The notes: generated from the sequence alone by a model not told the origin. Shown: positions 12,208-24,770, counted from the first letter of the stretch. The stretch is 64,000 nt of DNA from Amphibalanus amphitrite (GCF_019059575.1 NW_024882997.1:62001-126000); one strand, 5' to 3'. A program made the numbers and translations.

Positions 12208-13637
12208 ACTTCACGGCCGGCCCACAGATTGCTCTATCCGGCGACCCGGGCCAGTGTCATACGGCGCGGATGCGGGTGGGCTATGCCGCACAGTTGAGCT
12301 CAGTACCAGGCGGCTGCTGTCAGTGCTGAGGTACCCTGTGGATGAAGAGTCCCTATCGGTCAGCCTGCACCCGGCTGTACCGCGGCCGCGGCGTCTCGGG
12401 CGGGGTAGGAGGCGGATCCACGTGAAACCCCCGCGGAACCGCAGTAACCCTACACCGGCTCAACGGGCGCGCGTCACCGAGATCTGCTCGGAAATGGCAC
12501 TCTGCAGTGCGGCTGCAAAGGGCTTCACACCAAATATTGGTCCTCTTTCCCTATCTGTAATTGACAGTTGACACCTCCAATGTGTCAAAGCCCTGACTGG
12601 TCCTGCAGCGGTGGAGCGGCTGTCCTTCCTATCTCTACCGTGTCCGTCACTGGGCCGAAGCGACTGGCCCTGCAGCGGTCGTGTCAGGGTGTCATTCCCC
12701 TCTCCACTGTGCCCGTCATAGGGCCGGAGCGACTGATCCTGCAGCGGTCGGGCGGCTGTCCCAGCGGCGTATTTAGAAAATCGCGAAGGGGGGGGGGCCA
12801 AGGGTTTGGAGGGCGCCACCTCACCCAAGGAGGGCGCCATACGGTCGCGAGATAAAAAATCACTCAACGGGGGGGGGGGGGGGTTGGGAGGCGTTTTTTA
12901 CCATGCCACCAGTTTTTTTTTTTGCGTAACCTCGTATAGGTCGTGCTGCATTGATTTTGCATCGTGTGTATTCTTTATACTCCAGGTCACAAAAGGTCAA
13001 GTGGTCTTGAAATGCTGCGCCGAAGGCGCGCGAAATTTTTGAAAACAACCTTTTCCTCCGCTTTTTAGGCACGCCTTTTATACGATCAGTGTTCAAAGCT
13101 CCTCTCGCTCTTTTACCAAATTTGAAGGTATAAAAAATACCTAAGGTTTGGTCGGGCCGCTGCCACACAAACTGTATAGAAAGCTTGGCTCATGGGTGTC
13201 GATGTATAAAAGTTTATTGGCGGTGGCATATCTACGCACCAGATCACCGTATCGGATTGATACCGGAGCGCGAGATGCGTAAACATCATCCAAATTACCT
13301 CAGACCAGCCTTCATAGCCTTCTCACAGGTGCATACAGTGTACCCACATAACCAGTTTCAATCACCGAAACTTCAGATGCCTGCTGTTGCGGCCGAACCT
13401 GTTGACAATACTTAATCGTAATACATATAGATGCCATGATGCACGTAAAGTAGGATCAATCCGTTAAGACCAAAGACGTGTTTTATGCATCGTAGAGCGT
13501 AGATAGTTTTGGTAGGTATAGGTACTTCATTCATTGTGCTGAATGCACGTTCATTTGTGGCAGTTTTCACAGGCAAGACATCAACTATGTGCAATAGAAC
13601 GACTAAGTTGAAGAACATGCCAAAGGAGTAAATAAAT
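12208..13637. other. No gene recognised
   Basis: Positions 12590-12745 hold about 2.5 copies of a roughly 70-bp repeat ending CCTGCAGCGGT; part recurs near 14755. G-runs lie at 12788 and 12870. The remainder is unassigned. Confidence 0.5.
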
Positions 13638-14450
13638 GATAGGAGGGCAGCGATCAACGGATGTTGCCAATAGGTAGAAGGGCTGCGATCCACAGGAGGG
13701 CGCTAATAGGTAGAAGAGCCCCGATCAACATCCCGAGTTTCGACAGTAGGGCACCGATAGGTAGGAAGTTGGCGAGCAGCAGGAGGGCGCCAATGGATAG
13801 AAGGGCAGCGATCAACAGGAGGGCACCAATAGGTAGGAGGGCCCCGATCAACAATCAACAGGAGGGCGCCACCAGGTAAGAGGGTGGCGAGGAACAGGAG
13901 AGCACCAATAGGAGGGTGGCGATCAACAAGAGGTCGCCAATAGGTGGGAGGGCGGTCATCAACTGCAAGTCGCCAATGAGCGGAAGGGTGACGATTAAAA
14001 TGGGGGTGGCAATGGTGAGGAGGGCGCCTTTGCTCAAGAGGATGACACGAACAGGACGGCGTCTGTGCGGAGGGCGCTGGTCAACAGGAAGGTGCCAGTA
14101 GATAGGAGGGCGGTGATCAACAGGAGGGTGCCAGTGGTTAGGAGGGCGGCGATCAACACGAGGGCGCCAATAGGAGAAGGGCCCCGATCAGCATTCAACA
14201 GGAAGGACTAGGGAACCAATAGGTAGGAGGGCGGCACTGAACAAGAGGGTGCCAAAAGGGAGAAAGGCGGCCTTCAAAATTTCACATGAGGGCGCAATAG
14301 GTAGAAGAGCGCCAATAATTATGAGGACGCCGATCAGCAGAAGGGCGGCAATGTGTAGCAGGGTGGCGACCTACAGGAGGGCGCCTTCGGGTGAGAGGGC
14401 GCTTATTTACAGGACAGCGGCTTACATAGGCGACCACCGGTACGCTTAGA
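13638..14450. repeat. Minisatellite, about 33-36 bp unit
   Basis: Roughly 22 diverged copies of a unit reading AGGAGGGCGCCAATAGGTAG followed by AAGGGCGGCGATCAAC. Both strands stay open in some frames because the unit lacks stops. The resulting Arg/Ala/Pro/Ile-rich translations are not taken as genes. Confidence 0.85.
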
Positions 14451-14464
14451 GAGCTACAGCCTAC

Positions 14465-14742
14465 AAATGTGGTTGGAGGGCGCCCGAGGGAGCCCTCCAA
14501 CCGTATTTGGAGGGCGTATTTGGAATGGGCGTCCTCCGAGGGCGCCCTCCATCCGTATTTTCCCTGTAAACACATTCGCGATTGGAGGGCGCCCTCCAGT
14601 CGCGATTGTTTTTCGATTCGATTATATCACAATTGCATTTGCGATTGGAGGGCGCCTTCGGCGCCCTCCAATCGCAAAGGGCGCCTTCGGCGCCCAAGGG
14701 GGGGGGGGGGCCATGGCCCAGTGGCCCCCCCCCCTGCCTACG
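14465..14742. repeat. Cluster of GGAGGGCGCC palindromes
   Basis: At least six palindromic GGAGGGCGCCCTCC-type blocks, each with short flanking inverted repeats such as TTGCGATT/AATCGCAA. The cluster ends in a G-run/C-run hairpin (14698-14738). Confidence 0.75.
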
Positions 14743-15275
14743 CCCCTGGGCTGTCCTATCTCTGCCGTCCCCGTCACAGGGCTGGGGCTCTAACGAGCAC
14801 ACGGATCCCGCCGAAAAAGGCGGATACGAGATAAATAGAAGCCGGACTCTGGTCGGCACGCCACCGGCGCGGGTCTCACGCCGGCCGTGGCATGCTGTGG
14901 TCAATGTCCCGGTCTCCGTTCGGTGTCGGCAGCTGTGGTCCGATCTGCGGCGACCTATCGGCTGGCGCCGGCCGCCCGGGGCGGGGTCAGACCCCCCCCC
15001 CCCGCCGTCCCCCCCCCCGGCGAGCGCGTGACCTTGCCACCGCGCGTCGGCCGCCGGTGACCACAGTCGCCAACTCTCACACACACCGCGGGGACAGTCA
15101 GGCCGGGAGACAGGCAGTGTCGCGGCCGCTGAGCACTCACAGACGGAGGTCTGACTGGGCGGCCGCTGAGCACTCACAGACGGAGGACTGACTGGGCGGC
15201 CGCTGTGCACTCACGGACGAAGGGGAGGTCCCGCGAAGGTCTGACTGTGCGCCGGTCCCGTTCCAGCTCTCCGAG
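14743..15275 (+). other. GC-rich 5' flank of the phosphodiesterase gene
   Basis: CpG-rich DNA directly upstream of the start codon, likely promoter and 5' UTR by position. A roughly 44-bp unit containing GAGCACTCACAGACGGAGG is tandemly repeated two to three times at 15127-15240. No TATA box or transcription start can be fixed from the sequence. Confidence 0.4.
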
Positions 15276-18200
15276 ATGGGCCGCCGTCCGCGGCTGGTGA
15301 CCCCTCCGCTGGTGCTGGTGGCGCTGGTGCTGGTGATGGTGCTGCAGACCGCTGAAACCAAGCCGCCGCTTCAGATAACAACCACAGGTAAATATGGGCA
15401 CTGTGGGGAAATATGGGCCTCGTGCTGGGCCACACACTAATGTATTGGTATTAGATAAATGATTGGATAGAATGACGAAGTTAATTGATAGGAATTAAAG
15501 TGTTATTTTTTTTCTGCTTCAAACCCCGCCAGGTTTTGGGACTGACGTAGGTTAGACCCGTATTGTGTCATTGCGTTCAATATGCCTGACTGCTGTGGAT
15601 TCAATGGGCATCTTGTTGTTTTTAACTTTTTGGGAGATCTGGGTTAATGTGCGTGACATGAGCTCAGGAAAAGGGATTTGGTCTCAGCCCAACTCGTCAC
15701 GTTTAGATCTATTCATCCTAGATCAGTTCACGGGTGAACTGCACGATTTTTTGCGCTTACTAGCCGCTGGGAGCAGCGTGATGCTACCGATAGGCATATG
15801 TTCCACAGGATATGGAGCCTAGCCTCATTATGCACAACCCACTGACCTGAGAGCATAATTACCTTCACTTTAGATATGCGAATATCTCGTTTATATTTAC
15901 ATGTCGCTTCCTTACGAATTTGCATTTACCGAGACCTATTTTTTATTGAAGTACCACGGCACTCGTCGGTGGCTGAGCTGCTATCGGGTCCGTGTTGGAA
16001 AGCCCGCCTCTCATGCATTGTTCTTGACGAGTTTCTGATAGCGGTAACGTCTATCAAGTCGACTGACACTCCTAGTTCAAGTGACCTCGGTTGTCCTTGG
16101 ATGATTAACCTAAAACCTTATTTGTGAATTGCTCCGCATCGGGAAATCGTGTACGATTTCTGTATATCTATTTTGTGCTGATTTCACTGTATTGTCTGCA
16201 TTTCACCTTTTCTGACTTCATTTAAGTGATAATTACTTCTATGAGTTCTATAATTATATTGCATCAGCAAAGTCGTTAAGCTCTATCTTTTAGTTGGACG
16301 TTGACTATTCGGCTGCAAGCGTCCTTGACTCTGCCGACCAGGGTTTTGTTTTTTGAGTCACATCTGATTTGATTTTATACCCTATCTTCACAAAAACGCT
16401 TTGCTAAAACAGTCCAAGTAATTCCTCGTCCCGCGATACCTTGACCAGTGTATGGGTGTCGGGGATGTCTGCTTTTCTGTCCCCGGCTGACTGTCTCCGG
16501 CGGCTGTCCCCGGCTGACTGTCCCCGGCGGCTCTGCCCCGGCTGACTGTCGCCCGCTGCCGGCCAGCCGGCCAGTTCTGGCAGATCACGGACATTCACTG
16601 GGACTGGACGTACAACCGGACCGGCGACGTGTCCTCGTGGTGCCACGGCGCCGCCGGCGACCCCACCGCCGACAACGGCCTGTTTGGCAACTACAGCTGC
16701 GACGCGCCCTGGGTGCTCGTCAAGGAGGCCGTCCGGCACATGGCCCAGGTGCAGCCGCAGCCCGACTTCGTCATCTGGACCGGGTGAGCGGCTGAGGGTA
16801 GGGACCGTAGGGAACAGTACCTCTGGAGGGGTGAGCTGCGGGTGGCTGGGTGAGGCTGGCGGCCCGACTTTGTCATCTAGACCGGGTGAGCGGCACGGGA
16901 CAGGGCGCGCAGGTCTCCGCGAGAGGACGGGAGAGGCGTGGCGCCGTGGGTGTCTGGGTGAGGCTGGCGGCAGACTTCGTCATCTGGACCGGGTGAGCGG
17001 CACGGGAGAAGCGCGGGTCTCTGGACCGGGTGGGTAATGGGAGGGTATCCGGGCTACGTGTGGAGGCTCTGGAACGTGAGGGTAGAGACTGTCTGAAGTG
17101 TGGGAGCCACGGCGGCAGTTTGTCAGATCGCTGTGTGTGGTGGGCCGGTATCTGGGCAGGTGTGGTAATGTGGTTACCTGACGGGGTATCTCTTAGTGGG
17201 ACCAATCTCTGGCACATACCGGCTGAGCCAGCCCGACGTCTGCCGTCTGTTTTCGACGTGTGACGGTGTAACGCCGATTCCGTGTATGACGCAGTAACGA
17301 CCATGGACGCCGTGACGCCGGCTCATGTGACGCCGTGACGGTGCAGCCCGCGCCGTGACGGTAACTGTGCAGAGCGGTGACGCCCGACTGACCCCCCCCC
17401 CCCCCCCGCCCTCAGGGATAACGCGCCGCACTGGGAGGAGGGGCCCGAGTTCAAACAGATCTTCTCGGCCATCGACAACATCACGCGTGTTATGGAGGAG
17501 GCGTTCCCTGACACGCCGATCGTGCCCTGCCTGGGAAACCACGACAGCTTCCCGGCGGTGAGACATCTGAGCATTCATCCGCGACCAGAATTAGCATGTT
17601 TGTTATAGTAAAGCAATCGTTTTGCTATACAGCAAGGTGCGGCACCTGGCATCTTGTCTTTGGCATTGCGTTTCGTTGTTTTTAGTCTGTGTTTGATAGC
17701 TCCACCGCGACTTTCTGTGACCTGTGACCCGTCTCACCCCTGCTCGTGTCCCTCAGGACTTTTACCCGGGCGGTAACAAGTCGTTCTACACGCGCTACCT
17801 GACCGAGGGCGGCTGGTCGCGCCTGCTGTCCGAGGACGAGCAGAGGACCTTCGCCACGGCCGGCTACTTTGCGCGCCGGCTCACCGACCAGCTGACCGTG
17901 AGGAGGGGGAGCGGGCGGCGGTATTCAGCTCTGAGAAACACGGGGAGGAAAGGCGAACCACGGCGGTTTTCTGCAGAGACCAGCTGACTGTGAGGAGGGG
18001 GGGGGGGAGCGGGGCGGGCTGTGTCGGCCTGAAACTGAGAGCTACGGGGCGGCATTCAGCTCTGAGGGACCCCGGAGGAGGGGGAAGGGGTGGGATGGGA
18101 GTACCAATAACCAGGGCTGGCTGTAGACGGGGCGTCGAAGGCGAGCTCCCTGGGGACGTCTTTCAATGGTCCGTCCAGACCCCGAGCCAAGGAGCATTCA

Positions 18201-21200
18201 CTCTACTATTTGGTGCGCACTGTCACCTAACGGATGGAGCCGTTATGACCTAAGGCGACACTTGTACTCGCCAGCTCCAAGTTTTTGGCCACAGTTGGCT
18301 CGCTGGTGCTTATACGGTTATGTATCAGTGCTACGGTAGTGCTATCCCTCGACAGTCACCCATTTTCGCCTCCCGCCCCTTACCTCGTGTCGCGATGTCC
18401 CCCCCCCCTCCCGCCCCTGATCTCGAGTCGGGCCCTGTTCCAGATCATCTCGCTGAACACGAACATTTACTACCGTCCGAACGAGGCGATCGACCCGAAG
18501 GAGGCCGACCCGGGCCAGCAGTTCTCCTGGCTCCGAGACCAGCTCAAGAACGCCAGCACCGAGGGGTACAAGGTCAGCCGCGTGGCGGCTCATGGTGTCC
18601 GGGTTCCGACATTGCTGGGTGACGTGTTTCATGGAACGGTGGTCTAAAGTTATCCCGGCCTATGCAGTTCGTACGTCCCTAAAAACCAAATTTCAACACA
18701 TCACCAAGCTTTGCTGTGTATTTGCCTACTGCGTAGTTTCCGTTCTAACATTTCCGCCGTCCTAACTTTTTACCTCACCAGTGTGTTCCTCTTCCTGTTT
18801 CTCTGTTGCTGTTCTAGCCCCTAACAGCAGTCTGTTTCTGATCATGTTCACTGTTCCAGCCTGTTCCCTTACATCAGCAGCCTGTTCCTCACTGCTTCCT
18901 CTGTTCCAGTTGAATACCCTAAAGGCTGAAACAGACTCTTTGCGCGTTCAGGAAATCGCATGCGAGAGCTTATTCAAATACAGGGTGACACAAAAAAACG
19001 GTCATCACCAAATTTCGAATAACTTCGGAAGTTTTTTTTCAGATCATCACCAAACTTCGGCCACTTAAGGTCACACCTATGTAGCATACATCCACCAAGT
19101 TTCAAGTCTTCACTACGAATACTTTTAGTACAGTGTGTGTTTTACTGACGCTCCACAATGTGCTCCAGGTGAGCGCCACGGCGCTGCAGGGCGTAGGCAC
19201 ACTTGCATCCGGCGGGCAAAGTTGTCGATAACCCGATGGCTGTGCACTTTACAGAGTGCAATGGCCTCTGGAGACAGTGCTCAGGGGGTGTGCTACCCCT
19301 GAAACGTTATTCTTATCGGGTTATCGACAACTTTGCCCGCCGGATGCAGGTGTGCCTACGCCCTGCAGCGCCGGGGCGCTCACCTGGAGCACATTGTGGA
19401 GCGTCCGTAAAACACACACTGTACTAAAAGTATTCGTAGTGAAGACTTGAAACTTGGTGGATGTCTGCTACATAGGTGTGACCTAAAGTGGCCGAAGTTT
19501 GGTGATGATTTGTATAAAACTTCCGAAGTTATTCGAATTTTGGTGATGACCGTTTTTTTTTTGTGTCACCCTGTACGTTATAATTCTTCCCGCATCAATC
19601 GCATCCGGGAAGTGCGTGCGTTTGATGCGAGCGTGCTTCCATGTATTTGAATAGGCTCTCGCATGCGATTTCCTGACTGCGGAAAGAGTCTGTTTCAGGC
19701 TTAACACCCGTCCTGTCAACTGTTCCATTCTGCCCCGTAACACCAGTCCTGCGCCTGTGTTCCAGTTTGTTCCCGTGACACCGGTCCTCCTCCTGCACCG
19801 CTGTGCGGCCGCTCCGTCCGCTGGCGGCTCCTGAACTGTCCGATCCAGCCCCGGCCGTCCTGGCTGGCTCTCCGGTGGGCCGGCGCCGTCCGTGCCCCGT
19901 CTGATCCTCATCGCTGCATCCCTGTATCCCTTCGAGAGGGGTGTCATGGAGACTGACAGGTAACGAACGCCACGTCCCGGCCACAGAAAGACTGAGTGTT
20001 TGGCTACCAGGCCAACACTATATCAATACAGTTATTTTAGATGTAGTCAGACGTGCGGTCACACATCTTCCTTTTTTCTCACCTCTTAGATTCAAGCAGA
20101 AACTCACGTGATTCGAGCGTTGAGGAATGCAGATTAGAATATGACTAGATAACAGCTGAATCTTAGTATATTTAGAAATCAGGGGGTTTTGTCGTGTTCT
20201 TTTCTCACCCGTATCACATCCGACCTCGCTTCTCATCTATCTCCGCTCTCCCGTCCCACCTCATCTATATCCCGTCAGGTGATAATCGGCGCTCACATCG
20301 CGCCCGGCTTCTTCGAGCGCCAGACGGACGACACGTTCATGTTCGACAACTACAACGAGGCGCTGCTGGCGCTGATCGGCCAGTACTCGGACGTGATCCT
20401 GGCGCAGGTGTACGGCCACGAGCACACCGACAGCTTCCGCGTGCTCGGGCAGGAGGCGCCAGACGGTGAGGAAGGGATAGGGGGGGGGGGGGACACCGAC
20501 AGCACGACCCTGACGGTGTGGGGGGGGTGGTAATGGGGGACAGGGGGGCACACCGACAGCTTCCGCGTGCTGGGGCAGGAGACACCGGGTGGTGTGGGAG
20601 GACAGGGAACGGGGGTGAGGAGCACGCTGACAACTTCTGGGACCCGGGTGCTCGGACAGCGGGAGCCTGACGGTGAGTTAGAGCGGATAGTGGGGAGGGT
20701 TCACGACATCTTGTGGTCTTCCGGCTGTTGTGGTTCGTTCCATTTTGCTAATGTCGTGTAGGAACATTATGGATACCTATATTTGCTGAATGCAAACATT
20801 GAACCCTTTCTGTCTCTCGCCGTCCTCCGTCCGTCCCCTGACCGCCCGTCCCCCCCCCCCCCTGCGGTCCGTGTCCCTCTGACCGCCTGACGCCCCCGCC
20901 GCTGCTCCAGGCGAGCTGCAGCTGCAGGCGGCCATGTTCCTGGCGCCGTCCGTGACGCCGTGGGTGCCGGCCGCCGGCACCAACCCGGGCGTGCGCCTCT
21001 ACTCGTACACGCCAACCGTGCTGACTGACTACTCGCAGTACATCCTCAACCTGACGGCCTCGAACGCGGCCGGCGCGGCCGCCTGGAGCCGTCTGTACGC
21101 CGCCGCCGACACCTACTCGCTGTCCGACCTGGGCGTGCAGTCGATGGCCGCGCTCTACCGCCGCCTGGTGGCCGAGCCGGCCCTGTTCGACACCTACTAC

Positions 21201-21590
21201 CGGCTCAACACGGCCGGGGCGCCGGTCGGAGAGACCTGCGACCTGCCCTGCAAGCGCTCCCAGCTGTGCGCCATCGGCCATCTGCGCACCGACGCCATGG
21301 CCACCTGCCTCAACTCGGTGACCACCATGAACTCCATCATCTCTGGCGAGATGCTGGTGCACGGGCCGGCCGGCGGTCCGGGCAGCGCGCCGGTGGCCGG
21401 CGGCTCCGGCCGGCCCTCCCAGTTCCTGGCCGTCTTTTTCGGCGTGATCGCCGGCCTGGCGGCGCTCGCCGCGCTCGTCGCGTTCGTCGTGGTGCGCGTG
21501 CGGAAGCGTCCGTCGGCGCCGTCGACGGTGCTGCGCAACGTGGCCTCGTTCGTCTCTGTCGGCAGCCAGGGCTACGAGACCATGACGTAG
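15276..21590 (+). CDS. Acid sphingomyelinase-like phosphodiesterase (SMPDL3 type), 7 exons
   Basis: Exons are 15276-15387, 16567-16783, 17416-17557, 17757-17897, 18444-18572, 20279-20465 and 20911-21590. All junctions are GT-AG and in phase, giving 535 aa. The ATG opens a signal peptide (about residues 1-28). Metallophosphoesterase motifs follow in order: ITDIH (D46, H48), GDNAPHW (D111, N112), GNHD (N151, H152), H253 and GHEH (H294, H296), so every metal ligand is present. Cysteines 419, 423, 429 and 442 match the C-terminal domain of the acid sphingomyelinase family. No saposin domain is present, which favours SMPDL3 over SMPD1. A hydrophobic helix (about 481-504) followed by RVRKR predicts a type I membrane anchor with a roughly 30-residue cytosolic tail. 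Family members hydrolyse phosphodiesters or nucleotides in the lysosome or at the cell surface; the substrate here is unknown. The exon 4/5 join is the least certain, because a few residues usual before ISLNTN are missing. Confidence 0.92.
16761..17005 (+). repeat. Tandem duplication of exon 2 end plus splice donor
   Basis: The segment GACTTCGTCATCTGGACCGG with its GTGAGCGG donor recurs at about 16863-16894 and 16972-17000 at roughly 105-bp spacing. The intron therefore holds two extra near-identical donors. In the exon frame, readthrough of the true donor meets TGA at once. Confidence 0.85.
18918..19704. repeat. Outer inverted repeat around the intronic MITE
   Basis: The stretch before the MITE (18918-18978, containing GAAATCGCATGCGAGAGC) is found inverted at 19641-19704. 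About 65 bp of unpaired sequence follows the MITE. This suggests that a foldback repeat received, or was formed together with, the inner element. Confidence 0.7.
18981..19573. mobile_element. TA-flanked foldback MITE in intron 5
   Basis: The termini are CAGGGTGACACAAAAAAACG and its complement. TA lies on each side (18979-18980 and 19574-19575), as for Tc1/mariner elements. The inverted repeats extend about 250 bp per arm with few mismatches, leaving a loop of under 100 bp. There is no coding capacity. It lies between exons 5 and 6 of the phosphodiesterase gene. Confidence 0.85.
20420..20680 (+). repeat. Tandem duplication of exon 6 end plus splice donor
   Basis: The exon 6 end (CACCGACAGCTTCCGCGTGC through the GACGGTGAG donor) is repeated in decayed form at 20550-20600 and 20618-20680. 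The last copy keeps a GACGGTGAG donor. Confidence 0.8.
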
Positions 21591-22833
21591 GCGGCGACTG
21601 GCGGCCGGCGCCGAGGCTGCAGTTCCGGCCGCCGCCGACAGGTGGCACTGGGCGGCCCGACGGGCTCCGCACCGGTAGGTGGCACGCAGGGAACACTGCA
21701 GCAACAGTGAGCTTTACTACTGTGGATCAGTAGATATATCGTTAGGATATTTCGTGATTGATATTGTGCGCTAGATGTGATTAGGGTCGGGACTACATAG
21801 ACGTGGTTCTCACACGATTCGGGGCATGAATGAAACTTTATCGACATGTTGACGGCGATCGGCCGCTCCCGTTGGACGTATATAACCGCCCTGTAGATAG
21901 GCCAGGCTCGTCATGGGTGCCCGTTTAGGGCTGCCGGTCGCGGCCCTAAGCCCGTTCTCTGTTCTGGCCGAGTAGCGTTAGGACATGATCGGACGGAATT
22001 TCGCGGCAAATCAACTTAGTTCGGCCCAAGGGATAGTTCAGGCTGTGTGGTGAAGCTAGTGAAACTTTGATTATATTGTTATCATCAGTTTTACCTGAGA
22101 CGCCTCGTTCTTCGAGACACCGGTGATTTTACCTTCATTGATATTAGCGGTAACAGTTCAGTTGTTTTATCTCTATCATATCCATCAGCTTCTTATACAG
22201 TTTCTGTCTGAATTTCTCTTTTTCGAATTACAGCAGTAGGTATTTGAGCATGGCTTGGTGGTGCATTCTGCTGACAGCAACACTGCCTTTTGATCGCTTT
22301 AGCTTTCTTATTTCATATTTTGACATGACTGCAGCTTTGGTGAGGGAGCGCCAGTTCCTGTTGCAGTAATTCTTTCTTCACAATAATGCTCTGCTCGAGG
22401 CTGCGATATCCAAGACTAGCGAGTGGTCGCTCAAGATCTTGCATAATTCTCCTACCAAATACCTACATGTTGCACACTGTTTATGCCTAATCACGCTAGT
22501 TTTGTGATAAACAATAACAGCCAGAGGAGGGATCATTGCGTACTTTAGTTGCAGGAATAATTCCGCTAATACGTACTACTTAACTTATTATGATCTTCAC
22601 AACGCTGAGTACTTATCAACTGTATGCATTTACAGCCAAGACCTGTTACGTAGGTATAATTCTATCCTACCTGTACGTTGTACCTACCTGTGCTGAGTTA
22701 AATGTATCGGTGTGCCCCGCGCTTTAGACGCGCCAGCGCTGTGTGCACAGAGTACGCGGAGGAGGGACGAGGGCCCGGCGGCTGGCTGCTCTGAGTGTGT
22801 TGCTGCCTTCTGCGCGCCCCTGTGGGAAACCAG
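21591..22833 (+). other. 3' flank of the phosphodiesterase gene; no further gene
   Basis: GC content drops sharply about 100 bp after the stop codon, consistent with 3' UTR and then intergenic DNA. A polyadenylation site cannot be chosen with confidence. No other exon is recognised. Confidence 0.5.
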
Positions 22834-22916
22834 GTGCCCCGGTCGTAACTCGGGCACCCCGGTCGTAACTCGGGCGCCCCGGTGGTAACTCGGCCGCCCC
22901 GGTCGTAACTCGGACC
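22834..22916. repeat. Minisatellite, about 20-bp unit, four copies
   Basis: Four tandem copies of GCCCCGGTCGTAACTCGG-type units with one or two substitutions each. Confidence 0.85.
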
Positions 22917-23560
22917 TCCTCTGCTGAAGCGGTGCGGCCAGGCGCGCGGGGGAGGCACAAAATGAGGTGTAGCGCTGGTTACATATTGCAACTCCCAATC
23001 GTGGTTGTGCCAATGTTGTAGAACTGTTCCCATGTGGAGTGATAACGTTGTGTTCAGACTGTGCAGGTTTACTCCGCGGCTGCTACTTAGCTCTTTGTGT
23101 CAACTGCGGCTCGGTTCGTTGCCGTTTGTATCTTAGGACGCGGAGTTGGTCTTCCGGTCGGGTGTTGCTGTCACCCCGCTCAGTTTACCCTTTTGCCTGC
23201 GCTGAACGGCGATTTGACGTATATTCTTAGCATTGTGGACGACCCTACAGTATTGGTGGCTGATTCACGCCTGCGGCGATTATCGGTGCAGTTAGGTAAT
23301 CTCAATGGAATCCCAAGGAATGCAACTAGATGTGTTTCGCCAGTGTCGTGATTTTAGTGGTCGTAAATAAGTGTGTGCTGGGGATCTGCGGACTGATTCT
23401 TCCTATGCTAAAAGTGATTAGCAGATCAGAGGCTCAAATTTTCTTACGCTGTAAGTGGTTTGCCATTTTCTTCCGAGGCTACGTTGTGTATACCCCTACG
23501 AAGTGGGAGGGGGAGGGGGCGGAAAATCCAATCATGTATGCGAAGGATCAGTGATGTGAC
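22917..23560. other. No gene recognised
   Basis: Mixed unique sequence between two minisatellites. Only short, family-less frames are open. Confidence 0.5.
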
Positions 23561-23800
23561 GAAGCCCGCAGCGGGGCGGAGGGTATCCGCGCCTCGCTGC
23601 GGTGGGGCAGAGGGTGTCTGCGCCCCGCCCCGCTGGGGTGGAGGATGTCTCCGCCCCGCTGCGGTGGGGCGGAGGGTGTCTCTGCGGTGGGGCGGAGGAT
23701 GTCCGCGCCCCGCTGCGGTGGGGCGGAGGGTGTCCGCGCCCCGCTGCGGTGGGGCGGAGGGTGTCTGTGCCCCGACCTGCTGCGGTGGGGCGGAGGGTGC
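23561..23800. repeat. GC-rich minisatellite
   Basis: Tandem variable-length copies (about 27-36 bp) of CCGCTGCGGTGGGGCGGAGG followed by GTGTCYGCGCC. The long open frames on both strands here are products of the repeat. Confidence 0.85.
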
Positions 23801-24035
23801 CGCTGGTGTCCCTCTCACTGGTCGGTGGGGAGTTACCGGCGGCTGGAGCAGCTGGTACTGAGTGGCTCTGTCCGCCGGCCGGCCGGCCGCTGGGTTTGGG
23901 GTGACTATTGTCCGCGCTGAATGCCGAGTCGATGGTCGCGGTCCAAATACACAGCAGACCCTGTACAATCACAGCTTTTCAGCGACGGAGCATGAAACAA
24001 CAGTGAAACGTGCTGGCATTGGGGTAACGAAGAGG

Positions 24036-24278
<243 letters not shown>

Positions 24279-24282
<4 letters not shown>

Positions 24283-24766
24283 TCCCAACCGATCTTTGGC
24301 CAAACTCGGCACACTCGTCTGTCACCATAGTTTCACCATAGTTCAACGACTTCAACGTAGAATGGAAATGTGCACGTACATACCTACTTTGAAAGGCTTT
24401 GCAGAGGAGATCGAGGAGAAGACTATAGGTCTGTTCCAGTGGCACTTCCTAACACCTCTAAACTCCTCCAATATTGCTTCCCTGTTCCAGTGGCAGCTAT
24501 AAGCCTCTAGCCCCTACAAAGCCAAGGAGGGTCCTGCTCCAATGCCTCCTCTACCTTGCTCTTGGAGGAGTTTATAGGTGTTAGGAAATGCGATTGGTAC
24601 AGACCTTACACCTACCTACATATAAACAAATACTTGGCTAGCATTTGGGCAATGTTTCACTGGGCAAAGGCTGATAAATAAAGTAGATTCGGTAACTCCT
24701 GATGTCTTTGCTTTCTGACGTTCTAATTGGCATTGTAAAAAAGTCGAGTATGTGGACAGACGGATG
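24279..24766. other. No gene; small inverted repeat
   Basis: Segments around 24440-24460 and 24575-24595 (CACTTCCTAACACCT and AGGTGTTAGGAAATG) are imperfectly inverted, suggesting a small foldback. No gene is recognised. Confidence 0.4.
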
Positions 24767-24770
24767 TTAA

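Noticed and set aside
13654..14450. Frames of repeating Arg-Arg-Ala-Pro-Ile or Leu-Ile-Gly-Ala-Leu
   Set aside because: They are translations of the 33-36-bp minisatellite. Both strands are open, there is no start context and frames shift between units.
14461..15210. 249-codon minus-strand frame upstream of the phosphodiesterase gene
   Set aside because: It crosses the GGAGGGCGCC palindrome cluster and GC-rich 5' flank. Its composition is explained by repeats, and no domain is recognised.
20748..21704. 318-codon minus-strand frame opposite the last phosphodiesterase exon
   Set aside because: It is antisense to a well-supported exon. High GC removes stop codons, and the His/Arg/Gly-rich product matches no family.
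22834..22916. CRISPR-like regular repeats
   Set aside because: The units are directly abutting with no unique spacers, and the genome is eukaryotic. The same applies to 31591-31833 and 13638-14450.
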